A stretch of 64,000 nt of DNA from Mesorhizobium sp. B2-1-1 (lineage in GTDB: Bacteria > Pseudomonadota > Alphaproteobacteria > Rhizobiales > Rhizobiaceae), in NCBI RefSeq assembly GCF_006442975.2, contig NZ_CP083954.1:4967501-5031500 (forward strand), read 5' to 3'. A program made the position numbers and the translations under genes. The notes under the pieces are model-generated. The model was not told where the DNA came from. It saw nothing but the letters and a program-made list of their open reading frames with translations, and made no database searches. The number at the start of each line of letters is the position of its first letter. The first letter of the stretch is position 1. Below, piece after piece: positions 16,757 through 26,988 of the stretch.

Positions 16757-17887
16757 ATGCGCTTTCTGTTCTATACCCATTCGGTCGTTTCCGACTGGAA
16801 CCACGGCAACGCACATTTCGTGCGCGGCGTCATGCGGGAGCTGGTCGCACGCCAGCATCAGGCGATCGCGCTGGAGCCGGCGGACGGCTGGAGCCGCTCG
16901 AATCTGCTGGCCGAGAAGGGCTCCTTCGCCATCGAGCGCTTCAGGAACGATTTCCCCGAGCTGATGCCGGTGACCTACGATGCCGGCTTCGACCACGAGG
17001 CCTGGATCGCCGATGCGGACGTGGTGGTCGTCCATGAATGGACCGAGCCGGACCTCGTCGCGCGCCTTGGTCGCGCCAGGGCCAACGGCGGCAACTTTAT
17101 CCTCCTGTTTCACGACACCCACCACCGCGCCGTGTCGGCGACCGAGGCGATCTCGGCGCTCCGGCTGGAGCATTACGACGGCGTCCTCGCCTTTGGCGAA
17201 GCCCTGCGCGAGAGCTACCTGCGCGCCGGGTGGGGCAAACGCGTCTTCACCTGGCACGAGGCGGCTGACGACCGCCTGTTCAGACCGCATCCTGAGATCC
17301 GCCCGACCTCCGATCTGATCTGGATTGGAAACTGGGGCGACGACGAGCGTACCGCGGAGCTCAAGGAATTTCTGATCGAGCCGGTGCACGAACTCGGCCT
17401 CGATGCCACCGTTCATGGCGTGCGCTACCCCAGGCAGGCGCTCGCCGATCTCGCAGCCGCCGGCCTGCGCCATGAAGGCTGGATCGCCAATGCCGACGTG
17501 CCGAAGGCGTTCGCAACGCATCGTGTCACGGTGCATGTTCCGCGCCGCCCCTATCGGGAAGGCCTGCCCGGCATTCCGACCATCCGCGTGTTCGAGGCGC
17601 TCGCCTGCGGCATTCCGCTGATTTCGGCCCCGTGGTCCGACACCGAGCAACTGTTCAGGCCAGGCGTCGATTTCCTGTTTGCGGACAATGGCTCCCAGAT
17701 GCGGCGACACCTCCGGGCCGTACTCGGCGACGCGGATTTCGCTGCCTCCCTGGCGGCGTCTGGTCTCGAGACCATCCGCCTGCGGCACACATGCCGGCAC
17801 CGCGTGGACGAGTTGTTCGGCGTGCTCGCCGAATGCGGACCTCAACACATCACCAATCCGACCGCCGCAAAGGAAGCTGCTGAATGA
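16757..17887 (+). CDS. CgeB-like glycosyltransferase (paralog 1)
   Basis: This 376-residue GT-B type protein is related to the CgeB/Glyco_trans_1_2 group. Its opening (FLFYTHSVVSDWNHGNAHFVRGVM) aligns with the three following or nearby paralogs at 17884, 18975 and 25089, but is the most diverged. The C-terminal domain carries GLPGIPTIRVFEALACGIPLIS, the donor-site loop typical of the group. It lies 2 bases after the GT4 gene and overlaps the next gene by 4 bases. It probably adds one sugar to the product of the operon; the sugar is unknown. Confidence 0.8.
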   Translation: MRFLFYTHSVVSDWNHGNAHFVRGVMRELVARQHQAIALEPADGWSRSNLLAEKGSFAIERFRNDFPELMPVTYDAGFDHEAWIADADVVVVHEWTEPDLVARLGRARANGGNFILLFHDTHHRAVSATEAISALRLEHYDGVLAFGEALRESYLRAGWGKRVFTWHEAADDRLFRPHPEIRPTSDLIWIGNWGDDERTAELKEFLIEPVHELGLDATVHGVRYPRQALADLAAAGLRHEGWIANADVPKAFATHRVTVHVPRRPYREGLPGIPTIRVFEALACGIPLISAPWSDTEQLFRPGVDFLFADNGSQMRRHLRAVLGDADFAASLAASGLETIRLRHTCRHRVDELFGVLAECGPQHITNPTAAKEAAE

Positions 17888-18975
17888 AGATCGCTTTTTA
17901 TGGATCGAGCCTGTTGTCGTCCTACTGGAACGGCGCCGCTACCTATTACCGTGGGTTGCTCAAGGCGCTTTCCCAACTCGGCTACGAAATCACCTTCTAT
18001 GAACCTGACGTCTATGACCGCCGGAACAACCGCGACATCGAGGCGCCGGATTGGTGCGCCGTCGTCGTGTACGAGGCGACCCAGCACGCGCTGATGCAGG
18101 TGGCGGCGTGCGCCGCCGAGGCGGATATCGTCGTCAAGGCGAGCGGCGTCGGTTTCGAGGATGAGGCGCTGCTGCGCGCCGTGCTCGATCACGCGCGTCC
18201 TGACGCGCTCGTCGTGTTCTGGGACGTGGATGCTCCGGCGACGCTCGGCCAATTGCGCGATGAACCGGACCATCCGCTGCATGCCGCGCTGCGGCAAATC
18301 GATCTTGTGCTGACCTATGGCGGCGGCGACCCCGTGGTCTGGGCCTATCGCGCCATGGGAGCGAAGGAATGCGTGCCGATCTACAATGCGCTCGATCCTG
18401 AAACGCATCATCCAGTCTCCAGTCAGGCGCGTTTTGCTTGCGACCTCGCTTTCCTCGGAAACCGGCTGCCGGACCGTGAGGCGCGCGTCGAGGCGTTTTT
18501 TCTCGATCCGGCCAGCCGTTTGCAGGAGCAGCGTTTCCTGCTTGGCGGATCGGGCTGGGGCGACAAGCCGCTTCCCGCCAATCTCAGTTGGCTCGGCCAC
18601 GTCGGCACCCGCGACCACAACGCCTTCAACGTCACCCCGAAGGCCGTGTTGAACATCAGCCGCGACAGCATGGCCGCAAACGGCTTTTCGCCCGCCACCC
18701 GGGTTTTCGAGGCGGCGGGCGCCGGTGCCTGCCTCATCACGGATGCGTGGCTGGGCGTCGAACTGTTCCTGAAACCCGGCGAGGAGATCCTGGTCGCGCG
18801 CGACGGCGGCGATGTCGCCGAAATCATGCGCACCTTGACCCCCAACCGGGCAAAGGCGATCGGCGCGTCCGCGCTGCGCCGCGTCCGCGGTGAACATACC
18901 TACGCCATGAGAGCGGCCGTGACCGATACGGTCTTGAGGCGGCACTTCGAGCGCGGGACCGTGGAGGCGGCGTAA
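17884..18975 (+). CDS. CgeB-like glycosyltransferase (paralog 2)
   Basis: This 363-residue protein begins MKIAFYGSSLLSSYWNGAAT, with the SSxWNGxAT element shared by its paralogs. The C-terminal domain contains NGFSPATRVFEAAGAGACLITD, the donor loop of CgeB-like transferases. ATGA overlap couples it to the preceding gene, and the stop and the next start share one base (TAATG at 18973-18977). The similarity to the genes at 18975 and 25089 points to tandem duplication. Each copy may add one residue of a repeated or branched glycan. Confidence 0.8.
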   Translation: MKIAFYGSSLLSSYWNGAATYYRGLLKALSQLGYEITFYEPDVYDRRNNRDIEAPDWCAVVVYEATQHALMQVAACAAEADIVVKASGVGFEDEALLRAVLDHARPDALVVFWDVDAPATLGQLRDEPDHPLHAALRQIDLVLTYGGGDPVVWAYRAMGAKECVPIYNALDPETHHPVSSQARFACDLAFLGNRLPDREARVEAFFLDPASRLQEQRFLLGGSGWGDKPLPANLSWLGHVGTRDHNAFNVTPKAVLNISRDSMAANGFSPATRVFEAAGAGACLITDAWLGVELFLKPGEEILVARDGGDVAEIMRTLTPNRAKAIGASALRRVRGEHTYAMRAAVTDTVLRRHFERGTVEAA

Positions 18976-20078
18976 TGACCAAGCGGCTCAACATCGTCTT
19001 TCTCGGCCTGTCCCTCTCCTCGTCCTGGGGAAACGGCCACGCCACGACATTTCGAGGCCTGCTGAAAGGCCTGCATGAACTCGGTCACCGCGTGACCTTT
19101 CTGGAGCGCAACGTGCCGTGGTATGCCAATCACCGCGACTTGCGCGATCCCGATTTCTGCACTCTGCGCTACTACGAAACGACGCAGGAGTTGCAACAGG
19201 ACTGGGCACGATGCCTGCAACAGGCCGATGTCGTGGTCGTGGGGTCCTTCGTTCCGGAGGGGCGCGCGGTCATCGACATTGCCGTGGCGCTCTGCAAAGG
19301 GGCGCTCTGCTTTTATGACATCGACACGCCGGTGACCCTGGCAAAGCTTTCGACGGATGAATGCGACTATCTTAGTCGGCGGCAGATTCCGTATTTCGAT
19401 GTCTATTTCTCCTTCACCGGCGGGCCGACGCTTGGCCGACTGGCGCAGGATTTCGGTGCGCGCCGTGCCGAACCGCTCTACTGTTCGGTCGATCCGCAAC
19501 GGCATCACCGAACCGCCGACCCAGTCGGCTGGGACCTCGGTTATCTCGGCACCTACAGCACCGACCGGCAGGCAACGCTCAACGCGCTGTTGCTCGAGCC
19601 CGCACGGCGCATGCCGGAGCGCCGTTTCGTCGTCGCCGGCTCGCAATATCCGTCCGACATCGTCTGGCCTGAGAATGTCGAACGAATCGAACATTTGCCG
19701 CCGGCCGACCATGCCGCATTCTATAGCCGCCAGCGCTACACGCTGAACGTCACGCGCAGATCGATGATCGCCGCCGGATGGTCGCCCAGCGTACGGCTTT
19801 TCGAGGCTGCCGCTTGCGGCACGCCGATTATCAGCGATCGCTGGCCGGGTCTCGACAGCTTCTTTCCTGCTTCGGCGATCCGCACGGCCGACAAGGCGGA
19901 TGACATCGTCGATATCCTGCTCAGGGAATCCGAGCGCGCCCGGCTCGCCATGGCCGGCCGGGCGCGCGAACTCGTCCTGGCAGCACATACCGGTGCGGCC
20001 AGGGCCCGCGAATTCGTGTCGCTGCTGACACGACCGAGAGCGGCGATGATCGATCTCGATATCGGAACCGCAGCATGA
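18975..20078 (+). CDS. CgeB-like glycosyltransferase (paralog 3)
   Basis: This 367-residue GT-B protein has the paralog signature SSSWGNGHATTFRGLL near the N-terminus and AGWSPSVRLFEAAACGTPIISD in the C-terminal donor domain. It is clearly closest to the protein at 25089 in operon B: SSWGNGHAT, YDIDTPVTLA/YDLDTPVTLA and YLGTY all recur. This ties the two operons to one pathway. The gene overlaps both neighbours. Substrates are unknown. Confidence 0.82.
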   Translation: MTKRLNIVFLGLSLSSSWGNGHATTFRGLLKGLHELGHRVTFLERNVPWYANHRDLRDPDFCTLRYYETTQELQQDWARCLQQADVVVVGSFVPEGRAVIDIAVALCKGALCFYDIDTPVTLAKLSTDECDYLSRRQIPYFDVYFSFTGGPTLGRLAQDFGARRAEPLYCSVDPQRHHRTADPVGWDLGYLGTYSTDRQATLNALLLEPARRMPERRFVVAGSQYPSDIVWPENVERIEHLPPADHAAFYSRQRYTLNVTRRSMIAAGWSPSVRLFEAAACGTPIISDRWPGLDSFFPASAIRTADKADDIVDILLRESERARLAMAGRARELVLAAHTGAARAREFVSLLTRPRAAMIDLDIGTAA

Positions 20079-21142
20079 CTGAAAGACAGGAGAAAACAGC
20101 GATGCGGCAAACAAGAAAAGCGCGAAGGGCGAAGACAGTGCTTGTCGCCGGCGGCGCGGGTTTCCTCGGCTCGCATCTTTGCGAAACGTTGTTCCGCAAC
20201 GGCTGGCGTGTGATCTGCGTCGACAATTTCCTTACCGGCCGCATGGACAACATCGTCTCGATCATGGACCAGCCGCGCTTCCGGCTGATCGAGCAGGATA
20301 TCTGCCGGCCGCTGAACCTCGGCGAGCCGGTCGATCGCGTTTTCAACCTGGCATGCGCTGCTTCGCCGCCGCGCTACCAGGCCGATCCGATACACACGAC
20401 ACGCACCTGCGTCATCGGAACGCTCAACCTGCTCGAACTCGCCGCCCGCAACAATGCGCGATTCCTGCAGGCGTCGACAAGTGAAGTTTATGGCGACCCG
20501 GAACAACATCCGCAACGGGAAGACTATGTTGGCCATGTGAACTTCACCGGCCCGCGCGCCTGCTACGACGAAGGCAAGCGCACCGCCGAAACGCTTTGCT
20601 TCGATTATCTGAGAGCAGCAAAAGCCGATATTCGCGTGGCTCGCATCTTCAATACCTACGGTCCCAGGATGGACCCCGCCGACGGCCGCATCGTCTCGAA
20701 CCTGATCATGCAGGCGCTTGAGAAGCGCTCGATGACGATATTCGGTGATGGGTTGCAGACAAGGTCCTTCTGCTACGTCTCCGATCTGATCGAAGGTATG
20801 ATGCGCCTGATGGATCTCGACCCCAATCCCGGAAAACCTGTCAACCTGGGCAATCCCGGAGAATTCACCATCATGCGACTGGCATCCATGGTGAGAGACA
20901 TGACCGGAACCAAATCGGATCTGAAATTCCTGCCCTTGCCGCAAGACGATCCCCGCCGCAGGCAGCCCGACATCTCGCGTGCGAAGGCGCTGCTCGGCTG
21001 GACGCCGAAAGTGCCCCTCAGGCAAGGGCTGATGCAGACGATCGGATACTTCTCCAATCTCGAAACCAGCGAGATCGACGGCCGGATGACAGCTATTGCG
21101 ACAAACGCAAGATCGGGCAGGTTGCAGGACCTTCCGGCCTGA
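20075..21142 (+). CDS. UDP-glucuronate decarboxylase-like SDR (UXS)
   Basis: This 355-residue extended SDR reads like UDP-xylose synthase. It has GGAGFLGSHLCE (about 27-38), VDNFLTG, CAASPPRYQADPIHT, STSEVYGDP, the Tyr/Lys pair in CYDEGKR and RIFNTYGPRM. Such enzymes make UDP-xylose, or the 4-keto intermediate, from UDP-glucuronate. ATG 20075 overlaps the previous stop (ATGA). ATG 20102 has a better AGGAG site and would remove 9 residues. It is the last gene of operon A and would supply the pentose donor for the transferases upstream. Confidence 0.88.
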   Translation: MTERQEKTAMRQTRKARRAKTVLVAGGAGFLGSHLCETLFRNGWRVICVDNFLTGRMDNIVSIMDQPRFRLIEQDICRPLNLGEPVDRVFNLACAASPPRYQADPIHTTRTCVIGTLNLLELAARNNARFLQASTSEVYGDPEQHPQREDYVGHVNFTGPRACYDEGKRTAETLCFDYLRAAKADIRVARIFNTYGPRMDPADGRIVSNLIMQALEKRSMTIFGDGLQTRSFCYVSDLIEGMMRLMDLDPNPGKPVNLGNPGEFTIMRLASMVRDMTGTKSDLKFLPLPQDDPRRRQPDISRAKALLGWTPKVPLRQGLMQTIGYFSNLETSEIDGRMTAIATNARSGRLQDLPA

Positions 21143-21223
21143 GGCCAGGCCGCCGCAGCCACGTGTTCCGGCATGACCGCTCAAGCACGGTCATGCCTCC
21201 TGTCGCACTTTTGCGGATTGCGC

Positions 21224-21248
21224 GGAACATCCTGGCAAGCTCGGGGTT
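21224..21248 (+). promoter_or_regulatory. EcfG-type promoter candidate
   Basis: GGAAC (21224-21228) is followed by N16 and GGTT (21245-21248). A transcript from about 21255 would leave only about 12 bases before the ATG at 21267. The site makes the short gene behind it more credible. Confidence 0.5.
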
Positions 21249-21266
21249 TGACGATGAGATCCCGCT

Positions 21267-21467
21267 ATGGAGAACGGACCTGTGCAACCCAAACGATCCG
21301 CAAAGGATATCGAGCAGATTGCGGAAAGAGAGACGGCTGCCTTTCTGCGACGGGCCTCCATCACCTATCTCGAGTGCTGCGTCAGCCTAATGATGACGCA
21401 TCTGCAGCGCGAGGAAGTGGCCACCATTCTCGAACGCGAAGCGGACATGCTGCGGAGACTGGACTGA
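21267..21467 (+). CDS. small helical protein, 66 aa
   Basis: This is a soluble, highly helical protein with many Glu, Arg and Leu residues, including DIEQIAERETAAFL and EREADMLRRLD. It may form a helical bundle or dimer. Only a weak ribosome site is visible. The support comes from the EcfG-like promoter and from codon use like that of its neighbours. The stop lies 3 bases from the stop of the large convergent gene that ends at 21471. The function is unknown. Confidence 0.5.
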   Translation: MENGPVQPKRSAKDIEQIAERETAAFLRRASITYLECCVSLMMTHLQREEVATILEREADMLRRLD

Positions 21468-21470
21468 TCG

Positions 21471-23279
21471 TCACGGCCCGGACCTCTCCAGGAACCGTAG
21501 CAGCCCTTTCTTGTACCGCGTTGCCGCAGCTACCAGCCTTGGCTTCTCCGGGCCATGCTCGGATCGGGCAGCAACGTCCCAGAGTCCCAGTTGAAACGCC
21601 AGGTAGCAAGGTTCGAGACAGTCAATGAGGCCGGTATCGATATTGAGCCGCTCCCCGGCTTCCATGCGGTGGACCAACGTCGCTAGCTCGCTGTCGGAAA
21701 ATCCATATTCGACGCGAGCGCCGGCAATATCCCACTCTATGGGCTGGCAGCCGATCAAATCATGTCCCCGGCAGTGATCGACGGCATCCGTCTTGATCAA
21801 CGTCCCGTCGTCACAAACGAGAAACTCCCACGGGTGAAGCCTTCCGTCGATCTCGACCCGTGGCAGCGCTTGCGCAGGGGCACGCTTCGAGAACCAGTTC
21901 CGCAGTTCCGCCGCGCGCCGCTCACCCAGGGCTTCGGCGCCATTGTGGACGGCCATCTCAGCGAGTTCCGGCAATCCAGCACCCAGTTCCGGAGTTCTGA
22001 GATTGGCCGCACGCCAAGCGAGATAGTGTGCGAGCTCCGCGACAAGCCTGTCTCTGGACAGGTTTGCCTGATCCATTGTCTTTCCCTCGATCCACCGTTC
22101 AACCAGAAAACCGTGACAAAGCCCGACGATCTGCGGTCCGAAGCCGGCTTCGTGCAGCATCTCCGCGGTTTGCATCTTGCGCTGCCCGGTTTGACCGAGG
22201 CCGGCAAATTTGACGAGCCACCGATCGCGTCCCGCGGACGCCAGGAATTTTCGCCGCTCGATGCCGCGTTGAATCGGCGGCCAGAGCCTCTCCTCGGCGT
22301 AGTGGAGGTTTCGCCACTCTCCAGCGGATATTTCGGTCAGGGCCAATTGCGGGCTGCCGGCAGCCTCCGCCACCCAATCGCGTAGCGTCGGCATTTGCGC
22401 GCCGCCCGGGAAGGTGCGTTCGAAGGCCCGCGCCACATGTTTGCGGCAACCCGACCATGTCTCACGAACCTCCTTAGAGGCTTCGGCACCTGGGCCGCCG
22501 GAATGGCTGGGGAACAGGTGAATGCGATCCCTATCGATGCCCAGCCGCCGCAGCCATGCGACGACGGCATGCATCGAACTGCCCGACAGGCCGGGGCCCT
22601 CGTCGACGACAGCGAAGCAAGCCGAGGGCTTGTCCCTCCAGGCGCTGATCAATTCCGGGTCGGCGTTGACATACCTGCGGAAAGGATGGCCGATCGGGCG
22701 CACGCTGATGGGTCCCGGCGCGTCGATCGCCGCGGCGACCAGGGCGGCAAGCCCGAGGCCAATGCTGCGGATGCCGATGACGCATGTATTCGCGTCGAGG
22801 CCTGATGCCCGCGCCGCGCCGAGATAGCTTTCAGGATAGAGCGCATAATGCGCGTATCCCTCGGCCGTGCCGGTAAGAACCTTGCCCCGGCAGTCGAGCG
22901 CGGCCAGCATATGCCTCAGCATGGGATCGACGGCGCCGGTCACTGTGAAGCCGCTTCGCCAGGACCTCGCCACTTCCGCCGCAAGGCCGACCAGCAGCTT
23001 GGCACCTTGCCGCTGCCTCGGCGAAGGGGTGTCCCCGCCGCGGGCCTCGAACTCGACGTCGGCCAGTGCCTGGACCAGTTCCGAGACCTTGACGAACAAC
23101 CCTACCAGCGCAGCGTGGCGTTGAATGCCGCAGGGCCTGCAATCGAGGCTTTCAGCCATTTCGCTTGCAGCCTCGCGAAGCTGTCGCGCGTCTTCCGTTC
23201 GTTTGTGGTCGCCGTAGACGATCATCCACCGATTCCAAGCTCGCCGTGCGCCAACGCGGCATGCGCGGCTTTGATCCAT
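21471..23279 (-). CDS. PRTase-like domain fused to an aminoglycoside-phosphotransferase-like domain
   Basis: The protein is 602 aa from ATG 23279, or 584 aa from ATG 23225. The frame is open further upstream, but that part overlaps the promoter and start of the inositol synthase. The first half holds a phosphoribosyltransferase-like core with the PRPP-loop analogue VDEGPGLSGSS (about residue 225). The second half resembles an APH/choline-kinase fold: a Lys in WLVKFAG, a hinge at FLVERWIEGK, a catalytic-loop analogue GRLHPWEFLV near residue 480 and a later VDH. The usual catalytic Asp and Asn of HGDLHPxN are replaced by Arg and Glu, so catalysis may be lost or altered. It lies between the two glycan operons on the opposite strand. 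Confidence 0.72.
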   Translation of the reverse strand: MDQSRACRVGARRAWNRWMIVYGDHKRTEDARQLREAASEMAESLDCRPCGIQRHAALVGLFVKVSELVQALADVEFEARGGDTPSPRQRQGAKLLVGLAAEVARSWRSGFTVTGAVDPMLRHMLAALDCRGKVLTGTAEGYAHYALYPESYLGAARASGLDANTCVIGIRSIGLGLAALVAAAIDAPGPISVRPIGHPFRRYVNADPELISAWRDKPSACFAVVDEGPGLSGSSMHAVVAWLRRLGIDRDRIHLFPSHSGGPGAEASKEVRETWSGCRKHVARAFERTFPGGAQMPTLRDWVAEAAGSPQLALTEISAGEWRNLHYAEERLWPPIQRGIERRKFLASAGRDRWLVKFAGLGQTGQRKMQTAEMLHEAGFGPQIVGLCHGFLVERWIEGKTMDQANLSRDRLVAELAHYLAWRAANLRTPELGAGLPELAEMAVHNGAEALGERRAAELRNWFSKRAPAQALPRVEIDGRLHPWEFLVCDDGTLIKTDAVDHCRGHDLIGCQPIEWDIAGARVEYGFSDSELATLVHRMEAGERLNIDTGLIDCLEPCYLAFQLGLWDVAARSEHGPEKPRLVAAATRYKKGLLRFLERSGP

Positions 23280-23308
23280 CCTGCCGCGCGCAATTTTTCC
23301 ACATGCCA

Positions 23309-23333
23309 AGGAACATTCCGGCAAGCTGACGGT
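23309..23333 (+). promoter_or_regulatory. EcfG-type promoter candidate heading glycan operon B
   Basis: GGAAC (23309-23313) is followed by N16 and GGTT (23330-23333). A transcript from about 23340 would have a leader of about 38 bases before the GTG at 23378 and could run to 32782 through ten closely packed genes. Confidence 0.55.
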
Positions 23334-23377
23334 TCGGGCCCAGGAACTTACCTTGGACAGCACAGGACGGCAATTTC

Positions 23378-24477
<1,100 letters not shown>

Positions 24478-24481
<4 letters not shown>

Positions 24482-25074
24482 CGACGACCTTCTTCCTGAT
24501 CCGGCACGCGGCACACGACAATGTCGGCTCCTATCTGGCCGGACGGATGGGCGGAGTTCGCCTTGGCGAATCCGGCAGGGCTCAGGCGGCGCATCTTGGC
24601 CGCCGCATGGCCCGCGAGCCGATTGCCGCTATCTGGTGCAGCCCACGCGAGCGCACGCAGGAAACCGCCAAGCCGATCGCGACTGCCTGTAATGTCGGCG
24701 AAATCGCGATCTGCGCCGAACTCGACGAGATCGACTTCGGCATCTGGTCGGGAAAGACGTTCGAGGAGCTGAACGGCGATGCCGGCTGGCAGGCGTGGAA
24801 CAGCCGGCGGCAGGAAGCAAGCACCCCAAGCGGCGAAACCATGCTGGATGTCCAACAGCGTATCGTCTCGCTGATGGATCAGGCTCGCGAGCGGCATCAG
24901 AATCAATGCGTCGCGCTGATCAGCCATGCCGACGTGATCAAGGCAGCCATCTGCCATGTGCTTGGTCTGCCCGTCGGCGACAGTTTTCGCTTCGATATCG
25001 ACCCCGCCTCAATCACGACGATCGTGTCCGGAGACTGGGGAGCAAAGCTCATCCGTCTGAACGAACTTGCCTGA
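24478..25074 (+). CDS. histidine phosphatase family protein
   Basis: This 198-residue protein has a phosphoglycerate-mutase-like fold. The phospho-acceptor His is in LIRHA (the usual RHG reads RHA), Arg and Glu are in SPRERTQET, an acidic residue is in [10 protein letters not shown] and the second His is in ISHADV. Members dephosphorylate small phosphate esters. Coupling to the inositol synthase suggests it removes phosphate from inositol-3-phosphate or from a glycosyl-inositol phosphate. That substrate is inference. Confidence 0.87.
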
Positions 25075-25088
25075 CGAGGACTTGCCGG

Positions 25089-26189
25089 ATGCAGATGGTC
25101 ATTTTCGGTCTCACCGTCACGTCTTCATGGGGAAACGGCCACGCCACCCTGTGGCGTGGCCTGATCCGCGCGCTGGCCCGGCACGGCTGGTCCATCACCT
25201 TTTTCGAGCGCAACACCCCCTACTATGCCGGTGCGCGGGACCTCGATCAACTGGATGGCGGCAATATCGTGCTCTACCCCGACTGGGAGGACATCCGGAG
25301 GGTCGCGGAGCAGACGATCAAGCAATCCGACGTCGTCATCATTACCTCCTACTGTCCCGACGCCGTGGACGCTTCGCGCCTGGCGCAGCAGGCATGCCGC
25401 GGGCTGCGCGTCTTTTACGACTTGGACACTCCGGTCACTCTGGCGCGCCTCGATCAAGGTGAACGCCCACCCTATTTCGGGCCCGAGGGCCTTGCCGATT
25501 TCGATCTCGTCCTGAGTTACACGGGCGGCTCGGCAATCGATGCACTCAAGTCGGTCCTCGGTGCACGCCACGTGGTGCCGCTCTATGGCCATGTCGATCC
25601 CGACCAACACCGGCCGGCAGCACCTAGGCCGGAATTTGCGGGCGATCTGTCCTATCTCGGGACCTATGCGGCAGATCGCCAGGCCGGCGTCGAGAAACTG
25701 CTGGTCCGTCCGGCCGCACTCCTGCCTGACCACCGCTTCATCATCGGCGGTGCACAATATCCACAGGAATTCCCGTGGAGCGACAACATCTTCTTCGTCA
25801 GGCATCTTCCGCCGGCAGATCATCCAGCCTTCTTTTCGTCGTCCCGCCTGACGCTGAATGTGACGCGCGAGGCGATGGCGCAAAAGGGGTGGTGCCCTTC
25901 GGGCCGGCTGTTCGAAGCAGCGGCATGCGGCGTGCCGATCGTCACCGACACCTGGCCGGGCCTCAGCAGTTTCTTCGAACCCGGTAGCGAGATCCTGCTG
26001 GCGTACGACACAGACGACGTGATCGCGGCGCTCAAACTGCCATCGCACGAGCTCGATGCAATTCGAAGCCGTGCGCGTGAACGGGTTCTGGACGAACACA
26101 CATCCACGCGGCGCGCGGCGGAACTGGATCGCATCCTGAACGAAGCCTTGCAGAGGTCGGCCGGCGAACCGATGAAGGAAGCAGTCTGA
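25089..26189 (+). CDS. CgeB-like glycosyltransferase (paralog 4)
   Basis: This 366-residue GT-B protein opens with MVIFGLTVTSSWGNGHATLWRG written as MQMVIFG at the start. It shares YDLDTPVTLARL, YLGTYAADRQ and the donor loop KGWCPSGRLFEAAACGVPIVTD with the operon A protein at 18975. ATG 25089 is preceded by GAGGAC; ATG 25095 is possible. Its stop and the next start share one base (26189). Presence of this copy in operon B and three in operon A argues for one glycan assembled by both operons. Confidence 0.82.
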   Translation: MQMVIFGLTVTSSWGNGHATLWRGLIRALARHGWSITFFERNTPYYAGARDLDQLDGGNIVLYPDWEDIRRVAEQTIKQSDVVIITSYCPDAVDASRLAQQACRGLRVFYDLDTPVTLARLDQGERPPYFGPEGLADFDLVLSYTGGSAIDALKSVLGARHVVPLYGHVDPDQHRPAAPRPEFAGDLSYLGTYAADRQAGVEKLLVRPAALLPDHRFIIGGAQYPQEFPWSDNIFFVRHLPPADHPAFFSSSRLTLNVTREAMAQKGWCPSGRLFEAAACGVPIVTDTWPGLSSFFEPGSEILLAYDTDDVIAALKLPSHELDAIRSRARERVLDEHTSTRRAAELDRILNEALQRSAGEPMKEAV

Positions 26190-26986
26190 TGTTGGGCATC
26201 GTGCCCGCTGCCGGACGCGGCAGCCGCATTCAACCGCTCGGCTTCTCGAAAGAGCTGCTGCCGGTCGGGAGCCGGATCGATGGACAGACAGAGCGCCCAT
26301 GTGCCGTAAGCGAGTACCTGGTGCGGCGGATGGTGCGCGCCGGCGTCGACAAGGTCTGTTTCATCATCGGATCGGGTAAATCCGACATTCTCGAATACTA
26401 TGCCGCGGGCTACGGAGCGGCGACCGCTCTGTTCGTGGTACAACCCAACCCCGTTGGCCTTTGCGACGCCATCTTCCGGGCAGCACCCCTCGTCGCACCG
26501 GACGAGACGGTGTTGATCGGGCTTCCCGATACGATCTGGTTTCCCGAAGACGGCTTCTGCCGTCTGCCGGACGACCGGCTGTCATTCCTGCTCTTCCCGG
26601 TGGATCGGCCGGAATTCTTCGATGCCGTGGTTCTCGACGAGGAGGGCCGGGTGCGGGAAATCCAGGTCAAGCGGCAGGACGCGGCGACGAACTGGATATG
26701 GGGCGCGTTCAAGATGCCGGGCCATGTCCTGCACCAGCTCGCGGCACTCTGGCGCGAGCGGGATTGCTATGACGAATATATCGGCACGTTGATCAACGCC
26801 TACCTGACGGCGGGCGGTCAGGCGTATGGGGTGAAGGCAGGGGCCGCCTACGTCGATGTCGGCACTTTCAACGGTTATCGCGCGGCCCTTCGGCTGCTCG
26901 ACGACGATGCTGCGTCCAAACAGCACCGGCCCACGATGATCGCGCCTACTGCACATTCGCATGCCGTTCCGGGCGAAGGAGCTTAG
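26189..26986 (+). CDS. sugar-1-phosphate nucleotidyltransferase
   Basis: This 265-residue protein has the RmlA/GalU-type signature PAAGRGSRIQPLGFSKELLPV-like opening (Gly-rich loop, then Lys). It also has LIGLPDTIWFPEDG for the metal-binding Asp, and YVDVGTFNGY near the end, where dTDP-glucose pyrophosphorylases carry their DxGT motif. It should join a sugar-1-phosphate to an NTP and supply an activated sugar. The nucleotide and sugar are not readable. It overlaps the glycosyltransferase by one base. Confidence 0.85.
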   Translation: MLGIVPAAGRGSRIQPLGFSKELLPVGSRIDGQTERPCAVSEYLVRRMVRAGVDKVCFIIGSGKSDILEYYAAGYGAATALFVVQPNPVGLCDAIFRAAPLVAPDETVLIGLPDTIWFPEDGFCRLPDDRLSFLLFPVDRPEFFDAVVLDEEGRVREIQVKRQDAATNWIWGAFKMPGHVLHQLAALWRERDCYDEYIGTLINAYLTAGGQAYGVKAGAAYVDVGTFNGYRAALRLLDDDAASKQHRPTMIAPTAHSHAVPGEGA

Positions 26987-26988
26987 CC

